Shown piece after piece: positions 55,921 through 64,000 of a stretch of 64,000 bases of DNA. Source of the DNA: Brachybacterium sillae. Its GTDB lineage: Bacteria; Actinomycetota; Actinomycetes; Actinomycetales; Dermabacteraceae. Every line of letters begins with the position of its first letter. Positions within the stretch are counted from its first letter, which is position 1. The stretch spans positions 1,488,001 through 1,552,000 of the forward strand of contig NZ_JAFEUW010000001.1 in the NCBI RefSeq assembly GCF_025028335.1, given 5' to 3'. The notes beneath the pieces were generated by a model that did not search any database, was not told the DNA's origin, and was given only the letters and a program-made list of their open reading frames with translations. The position numbers and the translations under genes were made by a program.

Positions 55921-57306
55921 TCACCGCAGGTAGGCCAACTGCGGGAAGGTGTCGAGGGCGGCATCGAGCGCGCGACGCGCCACCCCGAACCCGTCCACCA
56001 GCGGGTGCAGGGCGAGGGCCTCGACGGCGAGATCCCGGGAGCCGGTGGTGGAGGCCCGGATGACGGTGCGCTCCACCTCCTTCACCGTCTGCACCAGCCC
56101 GAGAGCGTGCCCGGGCAGCCCGGAGACCTCCAGCGGTTCGGGCCCGTGGGCGTCGACCCGGCAGGGCACCTCCACGACCGCGTCCGCGGGCAGCTGGGGC
56201 AGCGTGGAACCGTTGCGGACGTTGAGGATGAGCTGCGCGGGCTCCTGACCGGCGACGGCGTGCATGATCGCGAGCGCCACCCGGTCGTACCCACCGGATT
56301 CGAGGTCCTCCTCCTCGCGCTCGATACCGCCGGCGGCCTCACGGCTGGAGGCCATGTAGGTGGCCTCGCGGTCACGGCGGGTGCGTTCCCACAGCTGCTG
56401 CACCTCGGCGCCGTCGGCCCCGGCCGCTCGGGAGTAGAACTCGGACTGCTGACGCGCCAGGTAGACGCCGCGGGTGACATCGCTGGCGGCGTCGGCCTCC
56501 CGCACCTCCCGTGCGAAGTAGTAGTAGTGCAGGTACTCGTTGGGGATGCAGCCGAGGGTGCGGATCCACTCGGCGCCGAACAGGCGGCCCTCCTCGAAGC
56601 TCTCGATCGCCTCCGGGTCGGCGAGCAACCGCGGCAGCACGTCCCGGCCGTCGACGACGACACCCTGCAGCCAGCCGAGGTGGTTCAGGCCCGCATAGTC
56701 GAGCCGCACGGGGCTGGCGCCGGTGCCGACGTCCCGGGCGGTGCCGGCGGGCAGATCGCCACGGCGCTCCAGGACGGACAGGGCCCGGCGGGCCAGGCCG
56801 ATCGGGGAGTCGCAGATGCCAATCACGCGGTCGCCGAGGTGCTCACGGCTGGCCTCGGTGATGATCCCGGCGGGGTTGGTGAAGTTGATCAGCCAGGCGT
56901 CGGGGGCGAGGTCCGCCACCGTGCGGGCGATGTCGCGAGCCACCGGCAGGCCCCGCAGAGCGTAGGAGATGCCGCCGAAACCGGTCGTCTCCTGGCCGAT
57001 GATGCCGACGGACCGGGCGATGCGCTCGTCGGCCGCCCGGCCCTCGGTGCCTCCGACGCGGATCGCGGAGAACACCACGTCGGCGCCGCGGACGGCCTCC
57101 TCGAGGGAGTCACTGAGCACGACCCTCGGGGGGTCCGGATGCTCCGAGGTGAGAACCTCGAGGATCCCGGCCATGGCGCGCAGCCGATCGGCATCGACGT
57201 CATGCAGGCGCAGTTCCCGCACGCGGGCCTCGGAGGTGTCGGCCAGCAGGGTGCGCACGACGAGCGGGACGCGGAACCCGCCGCCGCCCAGGAGAGCAAG
57301 CTTCAT
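55921..57306 (-). CDS. GH4 family 6-phospho-glycosidase
   Basis: A 461-residue NAD+- and metal-dependent glycosidase. The N-terminal Rossmann motif LALLGGGGFRVPLVVRTLL is followed by DVVFSAIRVGGTEGRAADERIA, INFTNPAGIITEA, GICDSPIGLARRAL with the metal Cys, and LNHLGWLQGV with Asn-His. This arrangement is that of 6-phospho-beta-glucosidases. No PTS gene is adjacent, so the sugar source is unclear. Confidence 0.9.
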   Translation of the reverse strand: MKLALLGGGGFRVPLVVRTLLADTSEARVRELRLHDVDADRLRAMAGILEVLTSEHPDPPRVVLSDSLEEAVRGADVVFSAIRVGGTEGRAADERIARSVGIIGQETTGFGGISYALRGLPVARDIARTVADLAPDAWLINFTNPAGIITEASREHLGDRVIGICDSPIGLARRALSVLERRGDLPAGTARDVGTGASPVRLDYAGLNHLGWLQGVVVDGRDVLPRLLADPEAIESFEEGRLFGAEWIRTLGCIPNEYLHYYYFAREVREADAASDVTRGVYLARQQSEFYSRAAGADGAEVQQLWERTRRDREATYMASSREAAGGIEREEEDLESGGYDRVALAIMHAVAGQEPAQLILNVRNGSTLPQLPADAVVEVPCRVDAHGPEPLEVSGLPGHALGLVQTVKEVERTVIRASTTGSRDLAVEALALHPLVDGFGVARRALDAALDTFPQLAYLR

Positions 57307-57364
57307 ACCAGCACCCTAGCGGCGGCGGGTGACCCCTCTCGGGGCGTTCGAACAACCCCGCCGA

Positions 57365-57868
57365 TCAGTGCTGGTCGGCCGGAGCCCCGTCGGTGTCGGT
57401 GTGGTCGCCGTCGGACGCGCGGCGGTCGGAAGAGGCGCTGTCGCCACCCGCGGTGCTCTCGAGGGTGCGGGAGGTGTGCGCCACGGCGATCTTCCGCGGC
57501 TTGGCCTCGTCGGCCAGCGGGAAGCGCAGGCGCAGCACACCGTCGCTGTAGTCGGCGTGGATGCCATCGACGGCGACGCGGCGGCCCAGGGTGAGCTGCC
57601 GGGCGAAGGTGCCGACCGGGCGCTCACGGGTCAGCCACGAACGCTCACCCTCCGACGCGGAGGGACGACGCTCCGCGCGGACCGTCAGGGTGTGGTCCTC
57701 GACGTCCACGTCGATGGTCGACGGGTCGACGCCCGGCAGGTCGATCTCCGCGACGAAGGCATCGCCGTCGCTGTACAGGTCCATCGGCATGGCGAGCGAG
57801 GCGGGGGTGCGGGTCATGTCCGCGAACAGGCGGTCGACCTCGGCGAAGGGGGAGAAAGTGCGAGCCAT
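57365..57868 (-). CDS. Small heat shock protein, Hsp20/alpha-crystallin
   Basis: A 167-residue Hsp20. The alpha-crystallin domain spans about residues 28-125: MDLYSDGDAFVAEIDLPGVDPSTIDVDVEDHTLTVRAERR, the conserved FARQLTLGRRVAVDGIHADYSDGVLRLRFPL, then an acidic tail. It lacks a clear IXI motif. GGAAGGAG precedes the ATG. A HAIR-like HspR site lies 107 bp upstream, so heat induction through HspR is likely. Confidence 0.92.
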   Translation of the reverse strand: MARTFSPFAEVDRLFADMTRTPASLAMPMDLYSDGDAFVAEIDLPGVDPSTIDVDVEDHTLTVRAERRPSASEGERSWLTRERPVGTFARQLTLGRRVAVDGIHADYSDGVLRLRFPLADEAKPRKIAVAHTSRTLESTAGGDSASSDRRASDGDHTDTDGAPADQH

Positions 57869-57974
57869 GGTGAACTCCTTCCATCTGCGGGCCGCTGCTG
57901 CGACCCCTCGTGAGTCCGGGCGCTGCTGCGTCCGATGTCCGGTCCAACGACCTGAGTCGCCCTGCTATTCCCCT

Positions 57975-57995
57975 CTTGGGTCTCCTCCACTCAAC
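57975..57995. promoter_or_regulatory. HAIR-like HspR operator before hsp20
   Basis: CTTGGGT-CTCCTCC-ACTCAAC fits the HspR inverted repeat CTTGAGT-N7-ACTCAAG at 12 of 14 positions with the exact 7-nt spacing. It lies 107 bp upstream of the hsp20 start. Confidence 0.65.
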
Positions 57996-58043
57996 TTTAA
58001 GGGTGAGGCGCGTCACGGTCGGTGAGGTCCGGCCTCCCGCAGT

Positions 58044-58056
58044 ACCCCCCGGGGGT
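58044..58056. promoter_or_regulatory. Weak CsoR-like GC tract upstream of the YdhK gene
   Basis: TACCCCCCGGGGGTCC around 58043-58058 resembles the CsoR/CstR sites at 35810 and 50386 in its core, but the flanking TAT arm is incomplete. It is 148 bp before the YdhK ATG. Confidence 0.3.
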
Positions 58057-58203
58057 CCCAGCGCGCTCGGGGCAAACGTCCCGCAACCTCCCGGCAAGGT
58101 CTGCCACCCTCGACCCCAGAGGGGCAATCCGGACCCGACCGGACGCCGCACCCCGCGCCACAGCGACACCTCCCCCGCTGCTGACCCCCCGGAAGGAGCT
58201 CCC

Positions 58204-58851
58204 ATGTCGACTTCCCGCAGCACCCAGCACCCCTCGCGACGCCTCCCACGCCGACTGGTGCTACTCAGTCCCGCCGCCCTGGTTCTCGCAGGCTGCGGCA
58301 CCGATCCGGACGGCACGGCCGATGACGCGGACGACGCGGACCGCGGCGGCATGATGTCGGGCCCCGCGACGGCCGACGGCATGCCGGGCGGGATGATGTC
58401 CGACGGCAGCGGCCACGAGCACATGATGGACGGCGGCCCCGTCCCGGCCGGCATGACCCCGGCGCCGTCCCCGACGTTCGCCCCCGGCAGCGAGGTCGTG
58501 CTGACCGCCGGCCACATGCCGGGTATGGAGGGGGCGCGGGCGCGGGTCGTCGGTGCGTATCGCACCACCACGTATGCCGTCGACTACTCGCCCACCACCG
58601 GTGGCCCGGAGGTCACCGACCACAAATGGGTGGTGCACGAGGAGCTGCAGGATGCAGGCCCGGCGCCGCTGGCACCCGGGACCCCGGTGACCATCACCGC
58701 GAACCACATGCCCGGCATGCAGGGCGCGAAGGGCCGGATCGTCAGTTCCACCGACGAGACCGTCTACCAGGTCGACGTCGAGATGAACGGCGGCATGACC
58801 ATGCGCAACCACAAGTGGATGGTCGAGAGCGAGATGCGTCCGGCATCCTGA
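58204..58851 (+). CDS. YdhK-family (DUF1541) lipoprotein
   Basis: A 215-residue lipoprotein with LVLLSPAALVLAGC as signal and lipobox, a Met/His/Asp-rich linker (MMSDGSGHEHMMDGG), and two tandem DUF1541 repeats. Repeat 1 has VVLTAGHMPGMEGARARVVGA...VTDHKWVVHEEL, repeat 2 ITANHMPGMQGAKGRIV...NHKWMVESEM. YdhK proteins are common beside copper and heavy metal resistance genes; the methionines and histidines suggest metal binding outside the cell. GGAAGGAG precedes ATG 58204. Confidence 0.88.
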   Translation: MSTSRSTQHPSRRLPRRLVLLSPAALVLAGCGTDPDGTADDADDADRGGMMSGPATADGMPGGMMSDGSGHEHMMDGGPVPAGMTPAPSPTFAPGSEVVLTAGHMPGMEGARARVVGAYRTTTYAVDYSPTTGGPEVTDHKWVVHEELQDAGPAPLAPGTPVTITANHMPGMQGAKGRIVSSTDETVYQVDVEMNGGMTMRNHKWMVESEMRPAS

Positions 58852-58877
58852 CGCTCACCTGACCCCCGCACCTCCTA

Positions 58878-59543
58878 TCAGGCCTCTGTGAGGCCTGCCC
58901 CCAGCAGAGCCCGCAGGGCGGGGGTCAGCCCGTCAACCTCGAGCTCCAGGCCGCGGCGCTCGAAGGTCTCAGGTGTGACCGCCACCCTCTGCTGGATGAG
59001 GCGCCGGCCTCCTTCCACCACGACCTCCGTGCCGTTCGGGACGTACCCGCAGGAGCTCGACACCGCGAGGGAGGGCTCATTGCCGAGCACCGCTGACGAT
59101 TCGGCGCGCAGCGCCCCGAGGTGGTCGAACGCGAACGCCACGGCCATCCGGCGCATACGCCCGCCGTATCCGCGGCCCTGCTCCGACAGGGTCAGCCACG
59201 ACCCGGATTCGATCACTCCGCGCCGGGGGAGCTCCCGGGCCCGCAGGTCCTGCATCCCGATCAGACGCTGCCCGGCGAACACCCCGAAGGAGAGCGTCCA
59301 GTCCTCCGGTTGTACGCGGGTGCGCAGGGCCCACTGATAGGTGATCGCCGAGGCGATGCGCTCCTCCTCGGGCACCGCGTACCAGGGGAAGACGTGGTCG
59401 GCCCCGGTATCGGCGAAGATCGGCCGGCGCAGCAGCTCGGCGTACTGCGGGAGGTCCTCGTCCCGCAGCAGACGCAGGGTGAGGTCACCCGAACGCAGCC
59501 GCAGGGCGAACGGCGGGAACAGGGTCGCGAGGTCGGCGGGCAT
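58878..59543 (-). CDS. GNAT acetyltransferase (RimJ/RimL-like)
   Basis: A 221-residue N-acetyltransferase: LTLRLLRDEDLPQYAELL, FGVFAGQRLIGMQDLRA, SGSWLTLSEQGRGYGGRMRRMAVAFAFDHLGA (acetyl-CoA loop and the family helix) and SCGYVPNG. This layout is the RimJ/RimL-type that modifies small molecules or protein N termini. It is divergent from the pyroglutamyl peptidase gene. Confidence 0.85.
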   Translation of the reverse strand: MPADLATLFPPFALRLRSGDLTLRLLRDEDLPQYAELLRRPIFADTGADHVFPWYAVPEEERIASAITYQWALRTRVQPEDWTLSFGVFAGQRLIGMQDLRARELPRRGVIESGSWLTLSEQGRGYGGRMRRMAVAFAFDHLGALRAESSAVLGNEPSLAVSSSCGYVPNGTEVVVEGGRRLIQQRVAVTPETFERRGLELEVDGLTPALRALLGAGLTEA

Positions 59544-59619
59544 GGAGGCAGGGTAGGGCGGCGCCACGGTGGGCGACAGTGTTTTTCGGACCCCGTTTTT
59601 CCGGCCGTACGCTGGGGTG

Positions 59620-60249
59620 ATGGCCCTCGACGTGCTCCTGACCGGTTTCGAGCCCTTCGATGGGCACTCCACGAACGCCTCCTGGGAGGCGGTGCGCCAC
59701 GCTGCGGACGCCCTGCGCGAGCGCGGGATCACGGTGCAGGCGCATGAGCTGCCGGTGGTGTTCGGCGCGGCGGGTGAGCAGCTGGTGGCGCTGGTCGACG
59801 CACTGCGCCCGCAGCTGGTGGTGGCGACGGGAGTCGCGGGGGGACGCGCGGAGGTCACGCCGGAGCGGGTGGCAGTGAACCTGCGCGATGCGCGGATCCC
59901 CGACAACGTCGGCGCCTCCCCGATCGATGTGCCCTGCGTGGCCGGCGCCCCCACCGCGTATTTCACGTCGCTGCCGGTGAAGGCGATGACCCAGGCGGCA
60001 CGGGAGGTCGGCGTGCCCGCGAGTGTGTCGCTGAGCGCCGGCAGCTACGTGTGCAATGACCTCTTCTTCCACCTGCAGCATGCCCTGGCGACCCGGCCGG
60101 GGTGCGCGGGAATCCGCGGCGGCTTCGTGCACGTGCCACCGGAGTCGGCGCTCGAGGTCGAAGCGACCAGCCGCGCGCTCACGCAGATGGTGGTGGCGGC
60201 GCGGGAGGCCGCCCAGGATCTGCGCGTGAGTGCGGGTCGGGAGGACTGA
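59620..60249 (+). CDS. pcp: Pyroglutamyl-peptidase I
   Basis: A 209-residue cysteine peptidase removing N-terminal pyroglutamate. LLTGFEPFDGHSTNASWEAV opens it; the active-site residues are Glu78 (GGRAEVTPERVAVN), Cys145 (SAGSYVCNDLFF) and His171 (GGFVHVP). A TACGCT box lies 9 nt before the ATG, so the message may be leaderless. Confidence 0.93.
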   Translation: MALDVLLTGFEPFDGHSTNASWEAVRHAADALRERGITVQAHELPVVFGAAGEQLVALVDALRPQLVVATGVAGGRAEVTPERVAVNLRDARIPDNVGASPIDVPCVAGAPTAYFTSLPVKAMTQAAREVGVPASVSLSAGSYVCNDLFFHLQHALATRPGCAGIRGGFVHVPPESALEVEATSRALTQMVVAAREAAQDLRVSAGRED

Positions 60250-60261
60250 GGCCCCGGTGAA

Positions 60262-60984
60262 TCAACGCGAGGGATGGAGGTCGAGTCCCGCGGCCTGCGC
60301 CGCCTGCGCGTAGGCGCGGCCGAGGGACTCGACGGTCTCGTGGGCGTTGAGTCCGCTGGGGTTCGGCACGACGAACAGCGGAGTGGCCTGCAGGGTGGTG
60401 GCGTGCTCCCCCGCTGCCTCGAGGGCCCGCGGAGGCCAGCCCTCCTGCCGCCCGACCGTCGTCGACCGTGCCCCGAAGGCCTGCCGGAAGGAGGTCACCC
60501 CCGCCACCGCCACGGCGACCGGCCGGTGCGTGAGGACGGTCCCGACCAGGCGCTCCCCACCGGCGTGCAGCTCCGCGGCGCTGAGCTCGTCGGCGCGGGC
60601 CGTCGCACGTGGTACGAGATAGGTGATGCCGAGGCCGAGCCGGTGCAGCAGCGCGAGATCCTCCGATCGGTACCCGGTGGAGGCATCGATGACGTGCGGG
60701 GTGATCCCGGCGGCGGCGAGCGCCGGGTAGAAGCGATTGCCGGGGCGGGCGAAGTGGGCGCCAGTCGCGGCGGTCCACAGCCCCGGGTTGATGCCGACGA
60801 CCAGAAGCTTCAGCGGCTCCGGCAGCAGGTCCGGCACCTCGCGGTCGCGCGCGGCCTCCAGGGCGGCCCGGTCGGGACGCGACCCGGGCGCCAAGGAGGA
60901 GTCGGCCTTGCCGGACACGACGCGGCCAGAGGCTGCGCGACCGCCGGCGGCGTGATCTGACGCGGCGCGGGGAGAGGCGGACAT
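60262..60984 (-). CDS. mug: Mug/TDG-type mismatch-specific DNA glycosylase
   Basis: A 240-residue uracil/thymine-DNA glycosylase. Core motifs: LLVVGINPGLWTAATGAHFARPGNRFYPAL (active site GINPG with Asn), YLVPRATARADEL and PLFVVPNPSGLNAH (the intercalation loop). The first 55 residues are a variable Ala/Ser-rich extension. The gene converges on pcp with 12 bp between stops. Confidence 0.88.
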   Translation of the reverse strand: MSASPRAASDHAAGGRAASGRVVSGKADSSLAPGSRPDRAALEAARDREVPDLLPEPLKLLVVGINPGLWTAATGAHFARPGNRFYPALAAAGITPHVIDASTGYRSEDLALLHRLGLGITYLVPRATARADELSAAELHAGGERLVGTVLTHRPVAVAVAGVTSFRQAFGARSTTVGRQEGWPPRALEAAGEHATTLQATPLFVVPNPSGLNAHETVESLGRAYAQAAQAAGLDLHPSR

Positions 60985-61496
60985 GACTCCAGTGTGCCGT
61001 CGGACCCTCCTCACACAGTTATCCACACCTCTGTCCACCATGGGGACGAATGACATCCATGTGGTTCCGCAGGTGGGGACCCTCCGTGTCGTCACGTGTC
61101 CGGCGCGGCCGCCGCCGGTCACGCTCGCTGCGCCGGATGGGGCGGCCGGTGGCCTCTGGACGTTCGTCGTAGTCGTTCATCTGCGCAGGTCAGAGCCCCT
61201 TGTGTGCGGGATAGCGCCGGGGCTGATGCCGGGGTGGACGGGGCCGGCCGCGGGCGCCGGCCCCCGGGATGCGCTGGCCAGAACGATCTGTGTCGCGGCT
61301 GTGGTGGGAGACCCGTCCGCCTGCGGTCATCCCCAGCCGGAGGGGAGTTATCCCCAGTTCTCCCCACCACATCCCCCGCTATCCACACCGCGGTCCACAG
61401 CTGGGGATAATCACAGTGGTGTGATTCGCGGGGCGCCACGGTGCGACCAGCGCGAACAGCGCGGACCATCCGGGCGGAGTCAGCCCGTCGGAGCCC
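60985..61496. other. 512-bp non-coding interval with DnaA-box-like sites
   Basis: Between the mug start and the rhomboid gene's stop there is no supported gene. It contains TTATCCACA (61019-61027), TTATCCCCA (61348-61356), CTATCCACA (61379-61387) and, on the other strand, TTATCCCCA (61402-61410). It also has a strong hairpin at 61240-61264. The first ~40 bp must hold the mug promoter. Confidence 0.6.
61240..61264. terminator. Strong stem-loop in the non-coding interval
   Basis: GGGGCCGGC (61240-61248) pairs perfectly with GCCGGCCCC (61256-61264) around a 7-nt loop. It could end transcription of the minus-strand rhomboid gene; no T-run follows. Confidence 0.45.
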
Positions 61497-62648
61497 TCAG
61501 ATCAGTCCGAACATCGGCGTGCCGGTCGTGACCACCTTGACCGCCACGAGCAGCAGCAGGATCACAGCCGCCCCGCCGAGCACCAGGGCGTGGCGGGTCG
61601 CGGCGTGACGGGCGAGGGCCGCTCGGTCCGCCCCGGGACGCGCCTGAGGACGCACCGCGAACAGCGCCGCCGTCACGGCCGCACCCGTCACCAGGCCGCC
61701 CAGGTGCCCCTGCCAGGAGATCCCCGGCATGGTGAACGTGAGCACGAGGTTCAACACCAGCACCACCGCGATCCCGGCGATATCCGCGCCGGTGCGTCGC
61801 CCGATCACGAACATCGCCGCGAACAGGCCGAAGATGCCGCCGCTGGCGCCGTAGTGGATGGTCATCCAGCCCTGTCCGGCGACGGAGGTCAGCAGCAGCA
61901 CCGCCACATGCCCGCCGATCACGGACAGCAGGAACAGCGCAAGGAAACGCACCGGACCCATCGCACGCTCCAGGTACTGGCCGATCGACCACAGCGCGAA
62001 CATGTTGAGCGCGATGTGGGCAAGGCCCCCATGCAGGAACCCGCTGGTCACGAAGGTCCACGGCATGAGCAGCGACCGTGCGGGGGTGAAGGCCAGAAGC
62101 TGCTCGACCACCCCGCCGCCGACCATCTGGCCCAGGAACAGCACCACGCACAACCCGATCAGCGAATACGTCACCAGCGGCCGGACCATCCCGGAGGCCC
62201 GGCCCCCCAGAGCCGTGCGCGGAGCGGCCCCGGCCTGCAGCCGCGCCAGGTCCCGTTCGCAGTCCACGCAGATCATGCCGACCGGGGTCGGACGCTGGCA
62301 CTCCCCGCAGGCGGGCCGGCCGCAGCGTCGGCACCGCACGTAGCTGACGCGATCGGGATGCCGCGGGCAGACAGGCGGCTGCTCGTCGGCCTGCGTGGGA
62401 ACACCCGTGGCCCCTGCCCCCGTGGGCGCGGCTCCCGTGGGCGTGTCGTCCCGGGCGGGAAGCCCGAAGCTGGGGCGCTGGGCGCCACGGGAGGAGGTCT
62501 CGGGGGCGGGCATGGCGTCGAACGAACTCCCCGAGGGGTGCGACGCGGGGTGCTCCCCCCGCCCCGACATATCGGGGAGCCCGGCCGGTTCGGCGCCGTG
62601 GGGCTTCGGGTCGGGGGTGTAGCCGTAGTCGTACTCGGGGCGGTTCAT
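61497..62648 (-). CDS. Rhomboid-family intramembrane serine protease
   Basis: A 383-residue protease. A disordered N terminus (1-90) leads to a B-box-like zinc finger, CPRHPDRVSYVRCRRCGRPACGECQ...CVDC, then six membrane helices. The catalytic pair is Ser269 (YGASGGIFG) and His315 (WQGHLGGLVTG), with HIALNMFALWSIG supplying the conserved HxxxN. An extra C-terminal helix follows. This fused zinc-ribbon rhomboid is typical of actinobacteria. It is divergent from the MMPL gene. Confidence 0.92.
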   Translation of the reverse strand: MNRPEYDYGYTPDPKPHGAEPAGLPDMSGRGEHPASHPSGSSFDAMPAPETSSRGAQRPSFGLPARDDTPTGAAPTGAGATGVPTQADEQPPVCPRHPDRVSYVRCRRCGRPACGECQRPTPVGMICVDCERDLARLQAGAAPRTALGGRASGMVRPLVTYSLIGLCVVLFLGQMVGGGVVEQLLAFTPARSLLMPWTFVTSGFLHGGLAHIALNMFALWSIGQYLERAMGPVRFLALFLLSVIGGHVAVLLLTSVAGQGWMTIHYGASGGIFGLFAAMFVIGRRTGADIAGIAVVLVLNLVLTFTMPGISWQGHLGGLVTGAAVTAALFAVRPQARPGADRAALARHAATRHALVLGGAAVILLLLVAVKVVTTGTPMFGLI

Positions 62649-62800
62649 GCCCCCATTGTCGCCGAGGGGGCCGCACGATCCATCGTTCGGTTGATCCGAC
62701 CCACCGACCGCGTTCCTAGCGTGGATCGTGCCCGCTCACCTGCGCCGACGCGCCGCTGCGGCCCGGCCCCGGGTGAGCCCCCTCGACCCCGGAGACACCT

Positions 62801-64000
62801 GTGTCCTCTCAGTCCCTCGATCGCTCTCTGACAGACCGCCTGGCGCATGTGCTCACCGGCCGCCGCAGCGCCTGGGCGGTGCTCGCGATCGGCCTGCTGC
62901 TCGCGCTCGCCCTGCTCGGCGGGTTGCGGGGCGGCGGCCCTGTGGCCGGCATGGATGCTCTGCCCTCCACGGCCGAATCGGTCCGCGCCCAGGAGGTGGC
63001 CGACCGGCTCCCCTCCTCCGACGAGGAGACACTGCTGGTGGTGGTGACGCGCCAGGACGGCGCCGCCCTCACCCCGCAGGACGCCCGCGTGCTCCAGCAG
63101 CTGCGCACCGAGCTCGCGACGCCCGGTTCCCGCCCGCCGCCACCGATGCCCAGTGAGGACGGCCGAGCCGATCTGGTGCTGGCCAGCCAGCGTGCCGACC
63201 TGTCCGATGAGCAGGCCGACGAGGCAGTCGCCGCCCTGCGCCACCGCGTCGACACCGTCCTGCAGGGCACCGGCCTCACCGCCCAGGTGACCGGCGGACC
63301 CGCCGTCGCGGCCGACATCCGCGGGGCCTTCGCCGGAGCGGACTTCCGGCTGCTGGCGGTGACGATCGCGGTGGTGGCGGTGCTTCTGCTGGCCACCTAC
63401 CGCTCCCCCGTGCTGTGGTTGCTTCCGCTGCTGGTGGTGGCGACGGCCGACGCCGTCGCCGGGAACCTCGCCGACACCCTCGGAGAGCGGTTCTCCCTGG
63501 CCTTCGATGCCGGGGTGATCAGCGTGCTCGTGTTCGGCGTCGGCACGAACTATGCGCTGCTGCTGATCTCCCGCTACCGGGAGGAACTGCGGCGCACCGA
63601 GGACCGCCGCGAGGCCCTGCGCCGGGCGTGGGCCGGCAGCGTACCGGCGATCCTCGCCTCCAACCTGACGGTGGTGCTGGCGCTGCTGTGTCTGGGGGTG
63701 GCGGTGATGCCGGCGACGCGGGGCCTGGGGATCGCCTCGGCCGCCGGTCTGCTGGTGGCGCTGCTGGCGGTGCTCGGCCCGCTCACGGCGCTGCTGGCGG
63801 TGACGGGTCGTTGGGTGTTCTGGCCGTTCGTGCCGCGGCCCGGGCAGACCCGGACCGCCGCGCCCGAGCGCACCGGTTTCGGTCACATCGCGCAGTCGGT
63901 GGTGCGCCGGCCGCTGCTCGCCGCGCTCGCGTCCCTGGCCGTGCTGGGGGTGCTGACCTCCGGCCTGCTCGGCACCCGCGTGGGCCTCGCCCAGGACGAG
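62801..64000 (+). CDS. MMPL/RND-family transporter, 5' part
   Basis: The frame opens at GTG 62801 (GGAG 8 nt upstream) and is uninterrupted for 400 codons to the window end. A first helix (AWAVLAIGLLLALALLGGL) is followed by a periplasmic porter-like domain with SSDEETLLVVVTRQDG, then five helices starting FRLLAVTIAVVAVLLLATYRSPVLWLLPL and the MMPL signature segment ISVLVFGVGTNYALLLISRYREEL. It exports lipids or drugs in related species. The rest lies outside the window. Confidence 0.88.
   Translation, partial: MSSQSLDRSLTDRLAHVLTGRRSAWAVLAIGLLLALALLGGLRGGGPVAGMDALPSTAESVRAQEVADRLPSSDEETLLVVVTRQDGAALTPQDARVLQQLRTELATPGSRPPPPMPSEDGRADLVLASQRADLSDEQADEAVAALRHRVDTVLQGTGLTAQVTGGPAVAADIRGAFAGADFRLLAVTIAVVAVLLLATYRSPVLWLLPLLVVATADAVAGNLADTLGERFSLAFDAGVISVLVFGVGTNYALLLISRYREELRRTEDRREALRRAWAGSVPAILASNLTVVLALLCLGVAVMPATRGLGIASAAGLLVALLAVLGPLTALLAVTGRWVFWPFVPRPGQTRTAAPERTGFGHIAQSVVRRPLLAALASLAVLGVLTSGLLGTRVGLAQDE

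Larger units (their letters stand above)
57869..58203. other. 335-bp divergent regulatory gap (hsp20 / YdhK)
   Basis: No gene is supported. It holds the HAIR-like site (57975-57995), an AT-rich TCAACTTTAAGGG stretch suited to a promoter, and the CsoR-like tract. Confidence 0.6.

Noticed and set aside
57316-57364. LexA-like TTCGAA near GTTCGAACAA between the GH4 and hsp20 genes
   Set aside because: Only one half of the SOS consensus is present, and it lies at the 3' end of hsp20 rather than in a promoter.
61019-61410. Replication origin
   Set aside because: DnaA-box-like sites are few, there is no AT-rich unwinding region and no dnaA/dnaN neighbour, so an oriC call is not supported.

Overview
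The window is GC-rich (above 70% by eye over most of its length), densely coded and bacterial. Starts are mostly ATG or GTG, many neighbouring genes overlap by 4 bp, and several genes appear leaderless, with a TANNNT -10 box 6-12 nt before the start. The gene families (CysA-type rhodanese, DUF222/HNH protein with a mycobacterial-type SOS box, an HspR/HAIR-like site before hsp20, FCD-type GntR regulator) point to an actinobacterium. Brachybacterium or another Dermabacteraceae member is my best guess, from gene content only.

Region by region. 1-4646: the 3' end of a sulfatase gene, a BASS-type transporter, a thiosulfate sulfurtransferase with SufE, a hypothetical protein and a glutaminase. 4840-12809: a non-phosphorylative (oxidative) L-fucose degradation cluster that is decaying. 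The permease is a deleted remnant, the fumarylacetoacetase-family hydrolase is split by a precisely bounded IS3-family element, and the fuconolactonase-like amidohydrolase has lost its 3' third. The dehydrogenases, mutarotase, fuconate dehydratase and GntR regulator look intact. 13481-24455: hypothetical proteins, a DapC-like aminotransferase, a membrane-anchored protein with an internal stop codon, FadJ-type and thiolase/acyl-CoA dehydrogenase beta-oxidation genes, a Bcr/CflA drug transporter and an ATP-grasp protein.

25397-29861: a tightly coupled three-gene operon (SbnA-like synthase, large FAD/NAD(P)-binding protein, Y4yA-like PLP decarboxylase) that looks like an uncharacterised amino-acid-derived biosynthetic module, followed by pdxH. 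30820-36809: DUF2231 and FNT membrane proteins, an SOS-box-associated HNH protein, a CstR/CstB persulfide detoxification pair with a clear operator, and a quinone-oxidoreductase-like enzyme. 37126-49718: histidine utilisation genes (hutH, hutI, a YjiH-family membrane protein, hutU), interrupted by an accessory island. The island holds an IS1380-family element inserted in a calpain-like remnant, an IS3 orfA remnant, and a lower-GC RloA/RloB pair that resembles ATPase+TOPRIM anti-phage modules.

49861-64000: a PH-like protein, a copper P-type ATPase with a CsoR-type operator, an SDR, a GH25 lysozyme with a glutamine amidotransferase, a GH4 glycosidase, Hsp20, a YdhK lipoprotein, a GNAT, pyroglutamyl peptidase, a Mug-type DNA glycosylase, a gap with several DnaA-box-like sites, a rhomboid protease, and the start of an MMPL transporter that runs off the end.

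Two themes recur. Many genes are broken (deletions, a nonsense codon, IS insertion, possible frameshifts next to C-runs, a lost start codon). A 20-bp palindrome built on ACGTTCCCGCGG is dispersed at four sites. I saw no tRNA, rRNA or CRISPR array.
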